In this document: positions 1 through 9,335 of the stretch, piece after piece | Position numbering within the stretch: position 1 is the stretch's first letter | Layout: every line of letters starts with the position of its first letter | Source of the DNA: Yersinia artesiana | Lineage (GTDB): Bacteria > Pseudomonadota > Gammaproteobacteria > Enterobacterales > Enterobacteriaceae | Length of the DNA stretch: 64,000 nucleotides | Reading direction: 5' to 3' | Assembly: GCF_902726545.1 (NCBI RefSeq) | Contig: NZ_CACVAD010000013.1 | Coordinates: forward strand, 1 to 64,000 | Translations under genes and position numbers: made by a program | The notes under the pieces: generated by a model | Database searches by the model: none | What the model was told of the DNA's origin: nothing | The model's input: only the letters and a program-made list of their open reading frames with translations

Positions 1-2
1 TT

Positions 3-581
3 TTTAATGAAATAATAACTGAGATTTCTAATAAGGAAAATAACAAGTCTGATTTTTCAATTACTATTTGTTATTCATTAGCAGAGTTTCATAAATCAAT
101 CTCGCAAGTGGATAATGCGCGAATAATTCTTGATGCCGATAATATCAATAAATTAGACTTGCTTTATATTTTTAGTCTGATAAATAATAAAACCAAAAAA
201 TCCAACATATTCTTATTTATCAAAGAACAGAACGCCTTAAATTTTCTCGGCGAAATGCGAAGATTACCCACAGTTTTTTTATATAAAAATGCCCCATTAG
301 AGCTATTGAAACGAATGTTGGAAGATTTTGTATTGGATCGCCGGGTAAAGAAGCGTGACTTAAAAATCAGTAGTCAGTTAAAAGGTGACTGCCCGTTAAC
401 ACCAAGGGAAAAGGAAGTTATGCATCTTATTTTAACCGGAATATCTAATGCTGATATCGCGGAGTTATTAAATATTAGTCATAAAACAGCCAGCGCCCAC
501 CGAATGAAAATTTACCGGAAATATAATGTAAATAACTTAATGGGGCTTTATATTCAATTTAAGCACGATGGCGTGAGATAA
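3..581 (+). CDS. LuxR-type HTH transcriptional regulator, 5' end outside window
   Basis: The reading frame is open without a stop back to the window edge, so the gene begins upstream. A GTG at 108 is only an internal candidate with no clear ribosome binding site. The C-terminal third is a typical LuxR/GerE helix-turn-helix: LTPREKEVMHLILTGIS, then ADIAELLNIS and KTASAHRMKIYRKY. The visible N-terminal part (about 110 residues) shows no receiver-domain motif I can name. The DNA is visibly richer in A+T than the GAPDH gene next to it, which suggests recent acquisition. It faces that gene convergently. The family binds DNA as dimers; the target is unknown. Confidence 0.85.
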   Translation, partial: FNEIITEISNKENNKSDFSITICYSLAEFHKSISQVDNARIILDADNINKLDLLYIFSLINNKTKKSNIFLFIKEQNALNFLGEMRRLPTVFLYKNAPLELLKRMLEDFVLDRRVKKRDLKISSQLKGDCPLTPREKEVMHLILTGISNADIAELLNISHKTASAHRMKIYRKYNVNNLMGLYIQFKHDGVR

Positions 582-667
582 AAATAACTATCATTTTCTC
601 ATTCACTAAGTTGCGATTTTTGTGGGATTTACCCGTTCAGAACAGTGTGTGCCGGTAGAGCCATGCA

Positions 668-690
668 AACACCCGATAAAATCGGGTGTT
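668..690 (-). terminator. hairpin terminator for the GAPDH gene
   Basis: A perfect 10-bp stem (AACACCCGAT / ATCGGGTGTT) with a 3-base loop lies 15 bp past the stop codon of the minus-strand GAPDH gene. The T-tract on that strand is short (TTTG). It could also stop the convergent LuxR-type gene. Confidence 0.6.
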
Positions 691-705
691 CGAGAGCCGC
701 ATTGA

Positions 706-1716
706 TTATCGTTCGCGCTGGTTCATCATTAATGCCAGATCGACAAGGCGATTTGAGAATCCCCATTCGTTGTCATACCAAGCGAGGATTTTGACCATAT
801 TTCCGCCGATAACCAGTGTCGATAACCCATCAATAATAGATGAACGCGGATCGCCCTGATAATCGCTCGAAACCAAGGGTTCGTCGCTATAACCCAGAAT
901 ACCCTGCAACGGCCCAGACGCTGCCGCCTGGCGGAATGCATCGTTAACTTCTTGCACAGCGACATCACGCTCAAGCGTCACGGTGAGATCGACTATCGAC
1001 ACCACCGGAACGGGCACCCGCAGCGAGTAGCCTGTCAGCCGGCCATCAAGTTCGGGAATGACTTTCCCTAACGCTTTGGCAGCACCACTGGAGTAAGGCA
1101 CAATCGACAGCGCTGCCGCGCGTGCACCGCGTAAATCTTGTTCGGGCTGGTCGTGCAATACCTGACTGTTGGTATAGGCGTGGGTGGTATTCATCAGGCC
1201 GTGCTTGATACCAAAATGTTGGTGTAGCACTTGTGCGGCAGGTGCCAGACCATTGGTCGTGCAGCTACCATTACTGACAACAAAGTGTTTTTGCGGGTCG
1301 TACAGTTGATGGTTGACGCCCATCACTACGGTTAAATCGTCATTTTTGCCCGGTGCTGAGATGATGACGCGTTTTGCCCCGCCACTGTTAATATGCACCG
1401 CTGCTTTTTCGCGTTCAGTGAAGAAACCCGTCGCCTCAATCACGATATCCACGTCCACATCTCGCCAAGGAATGCGGGCCGGATCGCGTTCACTGAATAC
1501 CACGATTGGTTGACCATCGACAGTCAGTTGCCCATCGGCTGCATCCACTGAACATGCCAGCGTACCCAGTAGAGAGTCGTATTTCAGCAGATGAGCCAGC
1601 GTTTTGCTGTCTGTCAGATCGTTGATTGCCACAATCTGAATATCCGGATTGCCCAGTGCTGCGCGCAGTACGTTGCGCCCGATTCTCCCGAAACCATTAA
1701 TACCGACCTTGACCAT
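706..1716 (-). CDS. Type I glyceraldehyde-3-phosphate dehydrogenase
   Basis: A 336-residue enzyme of normal family length. GAPDH oxidises and phosphorylates glyceraldehyde 3-phosphate in the cytoplasm. Visible features: Rossmann start GINGFGRIGRN, a coenzyme loop AIND whose Asp usually favours NAD over NADP, catalytic Cys in NGSCTTNGLAP, partner His in TTHAYTN, and the C-terminal WYDNEWGFSNR signature. The residue after the SCTTN box is Gly rather than the usual Cys. The spacing and HAYTNSQ motif look unlike enterobacterial gapA or epd, so this is probably an extra paralogue. It lies 78 bp downstream of a same-strand AraC-type regulator that may control it. The exact physiological role is unknown. 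Confidence 0.85.
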   Translation of the reverse strand: MVKVGINGFGRIGRNVLRAALGNPDIQIVAINDLTDSKTLAHLLKYDSLLGTLACSVDAADGQLTVDGQPIVVFSERDPARIPWRDVDVDIVIEATGFFTEREKAAVHINSGGAKRVIISAPGKNDDLTVVMGVNHQLYDPQKHFVVSNGSCTTNGLAPAAQVLHQHFGIKHGLMNTTHAYTNSQVLHDQPEQDLRGARAAALSIVPYSSGAAKALGKVIPELDGRLTGYSLRVPVPVVSIVDLTVTLERDVAVQEVNDAFRQAAASGPLQGILGYSDEPLVSSDYQGDPRSSIIDGLSTLVIGGNMVKILAWYDNEWGFSNRLVDLALMMNQRER

Positions 1717-1794
1717 GATGAACTCCTAATGTGTTGTCTCAGGAGTGACTTTAGGCCCAGAGCAGTTTGGCGTAAATGACAAAAAAGGATCATT

Positions 1795-2775
1795 TTACGC
1801 CATTTTGCGACAATGAAAGCGCTGGCGATATTCCCCCGGTGTCAGGTGCAGTTGTTTTTCAAACATACGGCGCAGATTGATACTGCTGCCGAAACCCGTT
1901 TGTGCGGCAATTTCGTCCAACATATCGGTGGTTTGCTCCAGCCGTTGCCGTGCGGCAGCAAGGCGAGCTTCGGCAACATAGCGCGCCGGAGATGCGCCGG
2001 TTTCACGGGTAAAAACGCGGGTGAAATTGCGCGGACTCATCGCCACTTTTTCTGCCAGATTTTCAACGCAGAGGTCGGAGGTAATATTTTCCAGGATCCA
2101 CGACTGTAGATCGCTTATCGGGCCAGAACCGCTGTTTTTCCGCAGATCGTAGCGGCTAAACTGTAATTGACCGCCGGGACGGCGAAGATACATCACTAAA
2201 TCCTGTGCGACATCGCGGGCAAGGCTAAAACCGTAATCTTCCTCAACCAGTGCCAGTGTCAGATCAAAACCGGAGCTGACACCACCGGATGTCCAGATAG
2301 GCCCATCTTGAATATACAGCGGCCCGCTTTCGACCTTTATTTCAGGAAATGCTGACTGCATGGTTTCCAGCAATTTCCAGTGAGTCGTTGCTCGTCTTCC
2401 ATTAAGCAATCCGGCCTGCGCCAACAGCATCGCCCCACCGCAAATTGAGGCTATACGGCGCGCATGTGGCGCTGCGAGATGCAACCAATCGACAATGGCA
2501 GTGCCTTCCAGCTCATTTTGGCCCCGGCCAGTAATGAGTATGGTATCGAACGGCTCACGGGGATCCAGCTCATGAAGGCGATGATCGGCCAGCAGGTTTA
2601 ACCCGGACTGGCCGTGGATCACCTGATGCAGCTGAGTTGTTGCAATACCAACATGATAACGAGGGCGATCCAGGCCTTCCGTATGCAACTGGTTAGCCTG
2701 CATCAGAATGTCAGCAATACCGGCAGACTCGAACAACATGCCGCCATCAGGAACAATAATGAGAATTTTCTTCAT
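1795..2775 (-). CDS. GlxA-family regulator (DJ-1/PfpI domain plus AraC HTH)
   Basis: A 326-residue protein with two domains. Residues 1 to about 170 form a DJ-1/PfpI (class I glutamine amidotransferase-like) fold, with the nucleophile-elbow-like ASICGGAMLLAQAG and the downstream ATTHW typical of GlxA-like regulators. Residues about 225-320 are an AraC-type double HTH (SPRNFTRVFTRETG, ending LTPGEYRQRF). Such proteins are usually transcription activators with a ligand-sensing, non-catalytic amidotransferase fold. It reads toward the GAPDH gene, 78 bp upstream of it, so control of that gene is plausible but not shown. The ATG sits 85 bp past the 3' end of argW. Confidence 0.85.
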   Translation of the reverse strand: MKKILIIVPDGGMLFESAGIADILMQANQLHTEGLDRPRYHVGIATTQLHQVIHGQSGLNLLADHRLHELDPREPFDTILITGRGQNELEGTAIVDWLHLAAPHARRIASICGGAMLLAQAGLLNGRRATTHWKLLETMQSAFPEIKVESGPLYIQDGPIWTSGGVSSGFDLTLALVEEDYGFSLARDVAQDLVMYLRRPGGQLQFSRYDLRKNSGSGPISDLQSWILENITSDLCVENLAEKVAMSPRNFTRVFTRETGASPARYVAEARLAAARQRLEQTTDMLDEIAAQTGFGSSINLRRMFEKQLHLTPGEYRQRFHCRKMA

Positions 2776-2859
2776 GTCCTGAAAAGTATACTTCTAGCAA
2801 AATAAGTCAACAGGGGAGGTAAGCATTTTCGGGGAAAAGGAGGGAGTGATAAGTGCTAA

Positions 2860-2934
2860 TGGTGTCCCCGACTGGAATCGAACCAGTAACTAGCCCTTAG
2901 GAGGGGCTTGTTATATCCGTTTAACTACGGGGAC
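2860..2934 (-). tRNA. argW: tRNA-Arg (anticodon CCT)
   Basis: On the minus strand the sequence begins GTCCCCGTAGTTAAACGG, has the anticodon arm CCCCTCCTAAGGG with CCT, a T-arm GGTTCGATTCC, and ends GGGGACA with CCA encoded. The acceptor stem pairs fully (GTCCCCG with CGGGGAC). E. coli argW has the same anticodon and lies near mlaA, as here. argW is the attachment site of the CPS-53 prophage in E. coli; any island in this genome would be expected on the low-coordinate side. Confidence 0.96.
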
Positions 2935-3382
2935 CTGCTCACCGGTAGGGTGATTGTCGATGAAATGCACTGCCGGAGTATTATACGCATTTTGACCCAG
3001 ATAATAAGCAGTTAGCTATCTGTTTGGTTACTCTGTCGCCAACTGGTGGTGAATAATGAGTATTTATTGGCAAAAAACATCAGATATAGCCGCAAAATAC
3101 GAGCCGTTACGGGGTTGGGGGCGGTGAATCACCGTCCACTTTATCGTTTTTTTAGATTGATGGGGCAAATCTTTATTCGCGGCTTTTTAGTCATGCACGC
3201 GAAAGTAGCAGGTCACCTGATGTTCATGTTGTTGGTTTTTTCTACAGAACATTGATCTTAACCCGAATATTACCTCTATAAGGGTAGCGATAGCGTTGGG
3301 CCCATACTACGTAAGGATTAAGCCTTTATGTTATCATTCGGTTTTCCTGAACTGACAATCCTACGGTGGAAGACAATCCTTC
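2935..3382. other. Intergenic region between argW and ccmA, no gene seen
   Basis: This 448-bp stretch holds the argW promoter at its left end and must hold the ccmA promoter at its right. A 69-codon open frame at 3046-3255 has no family resemblance and no convincing ribosome binding site. I see no complete FNR box or terminator hairpin. Confidence 0.6.
2980..2985 (-). promoter_or_regulatory. -10 element of the argW promoter
   Basis: A perfect TATAAT on the minus strand, about 46 bp upstream of the tRNA 5' end. The -35 match is poor (CTTATT at 17 bp spacing), so the assignment rests mainly on the -10 and its position. Confidence 0.55.
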
Positions 3383-4009
3383 ATGCTGGAAGCTAAAAAT
3401 CTGACCTGCATCCGAGATGAAAGAAGCTTATTTCAACAGCTCAGTTTTTGTGTGGCTGCGGGAGAGATTGTGCAGGTCGAGGGGCAAAACGGGGCCGGTA
3501 AAACCAGCCTGTTGCGCATTCTGGCGGGCCTTGCCGATGCCGACGAAGGGCAGGTGAATTGGTTGGGGGAGAATATCCGCCGTGACCGCGCCCGTTATCA
3601 TCAGGATTTACTCTTTTTAGGCCATCAGCCGGGAATCAAATCGGTACTCACCCCTTTTGAGAATTTGGCCTTTTATCAATCGGTATTTCAACAGGTTGAT
3701 AGCGCTGCCATCTGGCAGGCATTATCTCAAGTCGGGCTGGTAGGATATGAAGATTTGCCGGTATCACAACTATCGGCGGGGCAGCAGCGGCGGGTGGCTT
3801 TAGCCCGTTTGTGGTTGAGCCAATCACCATTGTGGATTTTGGATGAGCCACTGACCGCAATAGATAAACAGGGGGTTAGCACCTTGTTGGCTCTGTTTGT
3901 GGAACATGCCGCTAAAGGGGGCATGGTGCTGCTCACTACTCATCAGGAGTTGGATGATGTCGGGCAGCAGGTACGTAAAATCCGTTTAACCAACACGCAG
4001 GAGAATTAA
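3383..4009 (+). CDS. ccmA: Heme exporter ATP-binding protein CcmA
   Basis: A 208-residue ABC ATPase, normal for CcmA. With CcmB, CcmC and CcmD it forms the complex that releases holo-CcmE for cytochrome c maturation; ATP hydrolysis is used on the cytoplasmic face. Visible: Walker [12 protein letters not shown], signature [15 protein letters not shown], Walker [13 protein letters not shown], and a switch His in TTHQELDD. It is the first gene of the ccm operon and its last base is the first base of ccmB (overlap ATGTT at 4009). Confidence 0.96.
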   Translation: MLEAKNLTCIRDERSLFQQLSFCVAAGEIVQVEGQNGAGKTSLLRILAGLADADEGQVNWLGENIRRDRARYHQDLLFLGHQPGIKSVLTPFENLAFYQSVFQQVDSAAIWQALSQVGLVGYEDLPVSQLSAGQQRRVALARLWLSQSPLWILDEPLTAIDKQGVSTLLALFVEHAAKGGMVLLTTHQELDDVGQQVRKIRLTNTQEN

Positions 4010-4668
4010 TGTTTATTAGCGTGTTGCGCCGCGAATTAAAAATTGCCTTCAGGAAAGGCGCAGAAATCGTTAATCCGCTCTGGTTTTTTCTGATTGTCAT
4101 CACCTTATTTCCGCTGGGTATCGGCCCAGAGCCACAATTACTGGCGCGGATTGCACCGGGCATTGTTTGGGTCGCCGCACTATTAGCATCATTATTATCG
4201 CTGGAACGACTCTTCCGTGATGATTTTCACGATGGCTCGCTTGAGCAGTTGCTGTTATTACCCAGCCCGCTGACACTCACGGTGTTAGGCAAAGTGTGTG
4301 CTCACTGGGTGGTTACCGGGCTACCGTTACTGATTTTATCGCCGCTGGTGGCTTTATTGCTTTCCCTTGATAGCAACACGGCCATTGCGATGGCGCTGAC
4401 ACTGTTACTGGGAACGCCAACTTTAAGTTTTATCGGGGCAATCGGTGTGGCGCTAACGGTGGGATTACGTAAAGGAGGGGTTTTACTAAGCTTATTGGTG
4501 CTGCCGCTGTATATCCCGGTGCTGATATTTGCTACTGCGGCCATTGACGCCGCTTCAATGTCATTACCCATCGATGGTTATCTGGCGATTTTGGGCGCGA
4601 TGCTGGCGGGGAGCGCGACACTGGCGCCTTTTGCTACCGCCGCTGCATTGAGAGTAAGTGTGCACTAG
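4009..4668 (+). CDS. ccmB: Heme exporter membrane protein CcmB
   Basis: A 219-residue integral membrane protein with about six hydrophobic segments, matching CcmB length (220 in E. coli). It partners CcmA in the inner membrane. The N-terminal FISVLRRELKIAFRKG and the following PLWFFLIVITLFPLGIGPEP are characteristic of the family. The start overlaps the ccmA stop. A 175-bp gap follows before ccmC, unlike the tight packing elsewhere in this operon. Confidence 0.95.
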   Translation: MFISVLRRELKIAFRKGAEIVNPLWFFLIVITLFPLGIGPEPQLLARIAPGIVWVAALLASLLSLERLFRDDFHDGSLEQLLLLPSPLTLTVLGKVCAHWVVTGLPLLILSPLVALLLSLDSNTAIAMALTLLLGTPTLSFIGAIGVALTVGLRKGGVLLSLLVLPLYIPVLIFATAAIDAASMSLPIDGYLAILGAMLAGSATLAPFATAAALRVSVH

Positions 4669-4843
4669 CTGTTTACGGCGGGTATGAGTAATAAACGATT
4701 TATAATAAGAAGAAAAGAGTACCGATTTTCAGAAGCTTAAGCGCGGTAGCCAACACCAGTCAGAGCAGATTGCGCGCCGTACCCTGCACCGGTATTACCC
4801 ACCTGTGGTGATGCCCGTCCAATTTTAATGTGAGCAATGAAAA
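4669..4843 (+). other. Unusually long ccmB-ccmC intergenic gap
   Basis: All other ccm junctions in this operon overlap. This 175-bp gap contains a TATAAT-like stretch (TTTATAATAAG near 4700) but no recognisable open frame, repeat or terminator. An internal promoter is possible. Confidence 0.4.
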
Positions 4844-5581
4844 ATGTGGAAATGGTTTCATCAATTCGCTAAACCTGAACGGCTCTATCAGTTGTGTGGC
4901 CGATTTATCCCATGGCTGAGCATCGGGGCAGCTATCTGCCTGATGGTGGGCTGGGTGTGGGGCTTTGGTTTCGCCCCGTCGGATTACCAGCAAGGTGATA
5001 GCTTCCGTATCATCTACTTGCATGTTCCGGCGGCGATTTGGTCGATGGGCATTTATATGTCGATGGCTATCGCGGCGTTTGTCGGTTTGGTCTGGCAAAT
5101 GAAAATGTCCGATAACGTCGTGGCCGCCATGGCCCCGGTAGGTGCCGTATTTACCTTTATTGCCTTGGTTACCGGGTCGGCCTGGGGTAAACCCATGTGG
5201 GGAACATGGTGGATCTGGGATGCGCGGTTGACCTCCGAGTTAGTGCTGTTATTCCTCTATCTAGGGGTGATCGCCCTGTATAACGCTTTTGAAGACCGCA
5301 AACTGGCCGGGCGCGCCGCCGGTATTTTGGTGCTGGTCGGTGTGGTTAATATTCCGATTATTCATTTCTCTGTCGTGTGGTGGAATACCTTGCATCAAGG
5401 TTCGACTAACATGCAGCAAAGCATTGATCCGAGCATGCGCTCCCCGCTGCGCTGGGCTATTTTTGGCTATCTCTTCTTCTTTATCACCCTGACATTAATG
5501 CGCCTGCGCAATCTGATTTTGCAGCAAGAGCGCCATCGGCCTTGGGTCGCCGCTTTGTTGCATAAGGAGCCTCGTGTATGA
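4844..5581 (+). CDS. ccmC: Heme transporter/handler CcmC
   Basis: A 245-residue inner-membrane protein, the same length as E. coli CcmC. It loads heme onto CcmE in the periplasm. The tryptophan-rich heme-handling motif WGTWWIWDARLTS lies near residue 120, flanked by the two conserved periplasmic His (YLHVPAA and PIIHFSVVWWNTLHQG). Six hydrophobic segments are visible. The ATG used gives the family N-terminus; an out-of-frame ATG lies 7 bp upstream and the ribosome binding site is weak. The stop overlaps ccmD by 4 bp. Confidence 0.96.
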   Translation: MWKWFHQFAKPERLYQLCGRFIPWLSIGAAICLMVGWVWGFGFAPSDYQQGDSFRIIYLHVPAAIWSMGIYMSMAIAAFVGLVWQMKMSDNVVAAMAPVGAVFTFIALVTGSAWGKPMWGTWWIWDARLTSELVLLFLYLGVIALYNAFEDRKLAGRAAGILVLVGVVNIPIIHFSVVWWNTLHQGSTNMQQSIDPSMRSPLRWAIFGYLFFFITLTLMRLRNLILQQERHRPWVAALLHKEPRV

Positions 5582-5811
5582 ATCCGGCCTTTAATTCCTG
5601 GGCGGCATTTTTTGCCATGGGGGGGTATGCCTTTTATGTCTGGCTGGCGATAGCAGCGACGGTTTTATCACTGCTGGGCCTATGGATACACACGGTATGG
5701 CAGCACAAACAATTATTAACGGATATTAAGCGCCGTGAGGCGAGAGAGCATCGTATTCGTCAGGCAAATCAGGCGCAACATGCCGCTCGTTCGCAGGAGA
5801 AACAACAGTGA
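5578..5811 (+). CDS. ccmD: Heme exporter subunit CcmD
   Basis: A 77-residue single-span membrane protein with a hydrophobic segment at about residues 15-42 followed by a charged cytoplasmic tail ([13 protein letters not shown]). CcmD stabilises the CcmABC-CcmE complex and is needed for release of heme-loaded CcmE. Overlaps ccmC by 4 bp upstream and ccmE by 4 bp downstream. Confidence 0.93.
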   Translation: MNPAFNSWAAFFAMGGYAFYVWLAIAATVLSLLGLWIHTVWQHKQLLTDIKRREAREHRIRQANQAQHAARSQEKQQ

Positions 5812-6302
5812 ACCCACGTAGAAAAAGTCGGCTCTATCTGGCGATTGTGGTTCTAATCGGTATCGGTTTGACCACCACTCTGGTGCTGTACGCGCTGCGT
5901 TCTAATATTGATTTGTTTTATACGCCGGGTGAAATTTTGCAGGGCAAAGGCGAGCGCCATGAGAAGCCGGAAATCGGTCAGCGCTTGCGTATCGGCGGTA
6001 TGGTGATGCCGGGGTCGGTGAAGCGTGACGACAAAACGTTAGAAATGAGTTTTAAGGTTTACGATGCGCGAGGTGCCGTCACTGTGACCTATACCGGTAT
6101 TTTGCCCGACTTGTTCCGTGAGGGGCAGGGGGTGGTGGCGCAAGGTGTCTTTGCTGAAGGCAATACCATCAATGCCAAAGAAGTCTTGGCAAAACATGAT
6201 GAAAAATACACGCCACCGGAAGTCAAAGAGGCGATGAAAGAAAACCATACCCGCCCGGCTGAGGCCTACAACAGCACCGCTGCGCAAGGTAATGCCTCAT
6301 GA
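5808..6302 (+). CDS. ccmE: Periplasmic heme chaperone CcmE
   Basis: A 164-residue protein with an N-terminal anchor (residues 9-30) and a periplasmic OB fold. The covalent heme-binding His is at position 130 in LAKHDEKY, with the partner Tyr at 134, exactly as in E. coli. It carries heme from CcmC to the CcmF/H ligation machinery. The tail after residue 140 is hydrophilic and variable, as in the family. Overlaps ccmD and ccmF by 4 bp each. Confidence 0.97.
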   Translation: MNPRRKSRLYLAIVVLIGIGLTTTLVLYALRSNIDLFYTPGEILQGKGERHEKPEIGQRLRIGGMVMPGSVKRDDKTLEMSFKVYDARGAVTVTYTGILPDLFREGQGVVAQGVFAEGNTINAKEVLAKHDEKYTPPEVKEAMKENHTRPAEAYNSTAAQGNAS

Positions 6303-8266
6303 TGCCAGAAATGGGTAGTTTCTTGTTATGTCTGGCGCTGGCAATTTCGCTATTGCTGAGCTTGTACCCGCAGTGGGGTGCTGCTCGTCAGGATGCCCGC
6401 ATGATGGCAACCGGCAGGCCATTGACCTACGGTATGTTTGCCACCATCGCGCTGTCATTTATATGCCTTGTATATGCGTTTGTAGTAAATGATTTCACCG
6501 TCTCTTATGTCGCGGCAAACTCAAATTCACATCTGCCAGTCTATTACCGCATTGCGGCAACCTGGGGGGCGCACGAAGGGTCACTGCTGTTGTGGGTATT
6601 GCTACTCAGTTGTTGGTCACTGGCGGTGGCACTGTTTAGCCGCTCCATGCCGGATGATGCGGTCGCCCGTGTGTTGTCAGTATTGGGGATGATTACTGGC
6701 GGCTTCCTGCTGTTTATTATTCTGACCTCGAATCCGTTCAACCGCACCTTGCCGGACTTCCCGATTGATGGCAATGACTTGAACCCGCTGTTGCAAGATG
6801 TCGGGTTGATTTTCCATCCACCTTTGCTTTATATGGGTTACGTCGGTTTCTCAGTGGCATTTGCTTTCGCCATTGCCTCTTTAATGGCCGGCAGGCTCGA
6901 TAGCGCCTGGGCTCGCTGGTCACGCCCGTGGACTCAGGCCGCATGGGTGTTCCTGACTATGGGGATCGTGCTCGGCTCCGCTTGGGCTTACTATGAACTC
7001 GGTTGGGGCGGTTGGTGGTTCTGGGATCCGGTAGAGAATGCTTCCTTTATGCCGTGGCTGGCAGGGACGGCGCTGATTCATTCATTGGCCGTCACTGAAA
7101 AACGCGGAACATTCAAAGCGTGGACAGTATTGCTGGCAATTACCGCATTTTCTTTATGCCTGATGGGGACATTCCTGGTGCGCTCCGGTGTATTAGTCTC
7201 GGTGCACTCTTTCGCCTCTGATCCCGCGCGCGGCATGTTTATCCTGGCCTATTTAGTGATAGTTATCGGCGGCTCTTTGCTGCTGTATGCGGTTAAAGGC
7301 GCACAAGTGCGCAGCCGGACTCAGCATGAAGTGTTCTCGCGCGAGACATTCCTGCTGGGTAATAACGTGCTGCTAATTGCTGCTATGTTGGTGGTATTGC
7401 TCGGCACCTTGCTGCCATTGGTCCACAAACAGCTTGGATTAGGCAGCATCTCCATCGGCGAACCCTTCTTTAATACCATGTTTACCTGGTTGATGGCTCC
7501 GATGGCGCTCTTAATGGGGATTGGCCCATTGGTGCGCTGGCGTCGCGATGAGCCGAGCAAGCTTTACAAACGCTTGGGTGTGGCGCTGGTGGTCACTTTG
7601 CTCATGTCGATATTAGTCCCTTGGTTGCTGCAAGATACTATTGCCGGAATGACCGTAGTTGGCCTGATGATGGCTATCTGGGTGATTATCCTGACCCTGA
7701 TGGAGTTGCACGAACGCGCCACGCATCGTCATGGTTTCTGGCGTGGTCTGAGCCATCTATCCCGTAGCCATTGGGGGATGGTGCTGGGGCACCTTGGGGT
7801 GGCGGTGACCGTGATCGGTATTGCGTTCAGTCAGAATTACAGTGTCGAACGCGATGTGCGCATGAAAGCTGGTGATAGCATCGATATTCACGATTATCAC
7901 TTCGTATTCCGCGATGTTCATGATGTTAAAGGGCCAAACTATACCGGCGGTGTGGGCATTATTGATGTCACCCGAAACGGCAAACCTGAAGCGACCTTAC
8001 ATGCAGAAAAACGCTATTACAGTGTGGCTCGCTCGATGATGACGGAAGCTGCCATTGATGGTGGCCTGACACGCGATCTGTATGCCGCGCTGGGTGAAGA
8101 GCTGGATGATGGCTCCTGGGCGGTGCGCTTGTATTACAAGCCATTTGTCCGTTGGATCTGGTATGGCGGGGTGTTTATGGCCATCGGCGGCATTTTCTGT
8201 ATGTTTGATCCCCGTTATCGGATGAGCAAAAAGTTAAAACGCGGCGCGGCGACGGAGGCTAAATAA
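6299..8266 (+). CDS. ccmF: Cytochrome c heme lyase subunit CcmF
   Basis: A 655-residue polytopic membrane protein. It receives heme from CcmE and ligates it to apocytochrome c together with CcmH and CcmI. The WWD heme motif [19 protein letters not shown] lies near residue 240, and conserved His residues flank it ([11 protein letters not shown] and [12 protein letters not shown]). Near the C-terminus a periplasmic domain is followed by a final membrane span ([15 protein letters not shown]). Its ATGATG start overlaps the ccmE stop, and its end overlaps ccmG by one base. Confidence 0.97.
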   Translation: MMPEMGSFLLCLALAISLLLSLYPQWGAARQDARMMATGRPLTYGMFATIALSFICLVYAFVVNDFTVSYVAANSNSHLPVYYRIAATWGAHEGSLLLWVLLLSCWSLAVALFSRSMPDDAVARVLSVLGMITGGFLLFIILTSNPFNRTLPDFPIDGNDLNPLLQDVGLIFHPPLLYMGYVGFSVAFAFAIASLMAGRLDSAWARWSRPWTQAAWVFLTMGIVLGSAWAYYELGWGGWWFWDPVENASFMPWLAGTALIHSLAVTEKRGTFKAWTVLLAITAFSLCLMGTFLVRSGVLVSVHSFASDPARGMFILAYLVIVIGGSLLLYAVKGAQVRSRTQHEVFSRETFLLGNNVLLIAAMLVVLLGTLLPLVHKQLGLGSISIGEPFFNTMFTWLMAPMALLMGIGPLVRWRRDEPSKLYKRLGVALVVTLLMSILVPWLLQDTIAGMTVVGLMMAIWVIILTLMELHERATHRHGFWRGLSHLSRSHWGMVLGHLGVAVTVIGIAFSQNYSVERDVRMKAGDSIDIHDYHFVFRDVHDVKGPNYTGGVGIIDVTRNGKPEATLHAEKRYYSVARSMMTEAAIDGGLTRDLYAALGEELDDGSWAVRLYYKPFVRWIWYGGVFMAIGGIFCMFDPRYRMSKKLKRGAATEAK

Positions 8267-8832
8267 TGAAATCTCAATCTTCATTTAATAAGCTGATGTT
8301 CATTCCGCTGGTGCTCTTTCTGCTGCTGGTTGTGGCTTTTCTGGTGCAATTGACCCGCAATGCCAATGGTGATGATCCCACCATGCTGGAATCGGCGCTG
8401 ATTGGCAAACCGGTACCGACTTTTAAACTGGAATCCCTTGATCAACCGGGGAAAACTTTCGATCAGGCGGTATTGCATGACGGCAAACCCATGTTGCTCA
8501 ATGTCTGGGCCACATGGTGCCCCACTTGCCGTGCCGAGCATGAATATCTGAATAAGCTGGCGGCGCAGGGTATTCGTGTGGTGGGGTTGAACTATAAAGA
8601 TGATCGGGCCAAAGCGGTGCAGTGGCTTAATTCGCTGGGTAATCCTTACGCGCTGAGTTTGTATGATGGCGATGGCATGTTGGGGCTGGATCTGGGGGTT
8701 TATGGCGCACCAGAAACTTTCTTGATCGACGGTCAGGGCATTATTCGCTATCGCCATGCCGGTGATCTTAATGATCGCGTCTGGCAGCAGGAAATCCTGC
8801 CGCTGTATAAAAAGTATCAGGGGGGCGCATGA
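8266..8832 (+). CDS. ccmG: Thiol:disulfide oxidoreductase CcmG (DsbE)
   Basis: A 188-residue membrane-anchored thioredoxin-fold protein. The N-terminal anchor spans about residues 12-30. The redox site is WATWCPTC, and the cis-Pro region reads YGAPETFLID, both typical of CcmG/DsbE. It reduces apocytochrome c or CcmH thiols in the periplasm, using electrons from DsbD. The start overlaps ccmF by one base and the stop overlaps ccmH by 4 bp. Confidence 0.96.
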   Translation: MKSQSSFNKLMFIPLVLFLLLVVAFLVQLTRNANGDDPTMLESALIGKPVPTFKLESLDQPGKTFDQAVLHDGKPMLLNVWATWCPTCRAEHEYLNKLAAQGIRVVGLNYKDDRAKAVQWLNSLGNPYALSLYDGDGMLGLDLGVYGAPETFLIDGQGIIRYRHAGDLNDRVWQQEILPLYKKYQGGA

Positions 8833-9335
8833 GATTATTCAGCCTGGCACTGGGCCTGATATTGGGCTGGAGTATTTTTGCGACCAATGTTTTTGCCGCC
8901 ATTGATACTTACACCTTTAGCTCAGTGGAGCAGGAACAGCAGTATCGTGAGTTAACCGAGCAATTGCGTTGCCCTAAATGCCAAAACAACAGCATTGCTG
9001 ATTCTAATGCCATCATTGCCGCCGATATGCGTGGCAAGGTGTATGAATTGCAGCAGCAGGGTAATTCTAAACAGCAAATCATTGATTATATGGTGGCCCG
9101 CTATGGCAATTTCGTCACTTATGAGCCACCGGTGACGGCAGCAACTTTGATTTTGTGGGTCGGCCCGACCATGTTTGTTCTGCTTGGTGCGGTGATTGTG
9201 GTGTTACGCGCCCGGCGGCGGGTGGAAAAAGAGGCCTTACTTTCACCGCAGGAGCAGCAGCGGTTAGACATTCTGCTGGCTGAACAAAAACAACCTCCGG
9301 CTCCACACAAAAAGACGAACAGGAAACAACCATAA
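8829..9335 (+). CDS. ccmH: Cytochrome c maturation protein CcmH (N-terminal thiol domain)
   Basis: A 168-residue protein corresponding to the N-terminal half of E. coli CcmH. It has a signal sequence ending near VFAA, the thiol motif LRCPKCQNNSIADSNA, and a membrane span near residues 105-125. It holds apocytochrome c thiols for heme ligation. The C-terminal TPR half is a separate gene here (ccmI), with the ccmH stop overlapping the next start by one base. This split arrangement is common outside E. coli. Confidence 0.95.
   Translation: MRLFSLALGLILGWSIFATNVFAAIDTYTFSSVEQEQQYRELTEQLRCPKCQNNSIADSNAIIAADMRGKVYELQQQGNSKQQIIDYMVARYGNFVTYEPPVTAATLILWVGPTMFVLLGAVIVVLRARRRVEKEALLSPQEQQRLDILLAEQKQPPAPHKKTNRKQP

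Noticed and set aside
3046-3255. 69-codon open frame between argW and ccmA
   Set aside because: No family resemblance, poor ribosome binding site and unusual composition for a coding gene.
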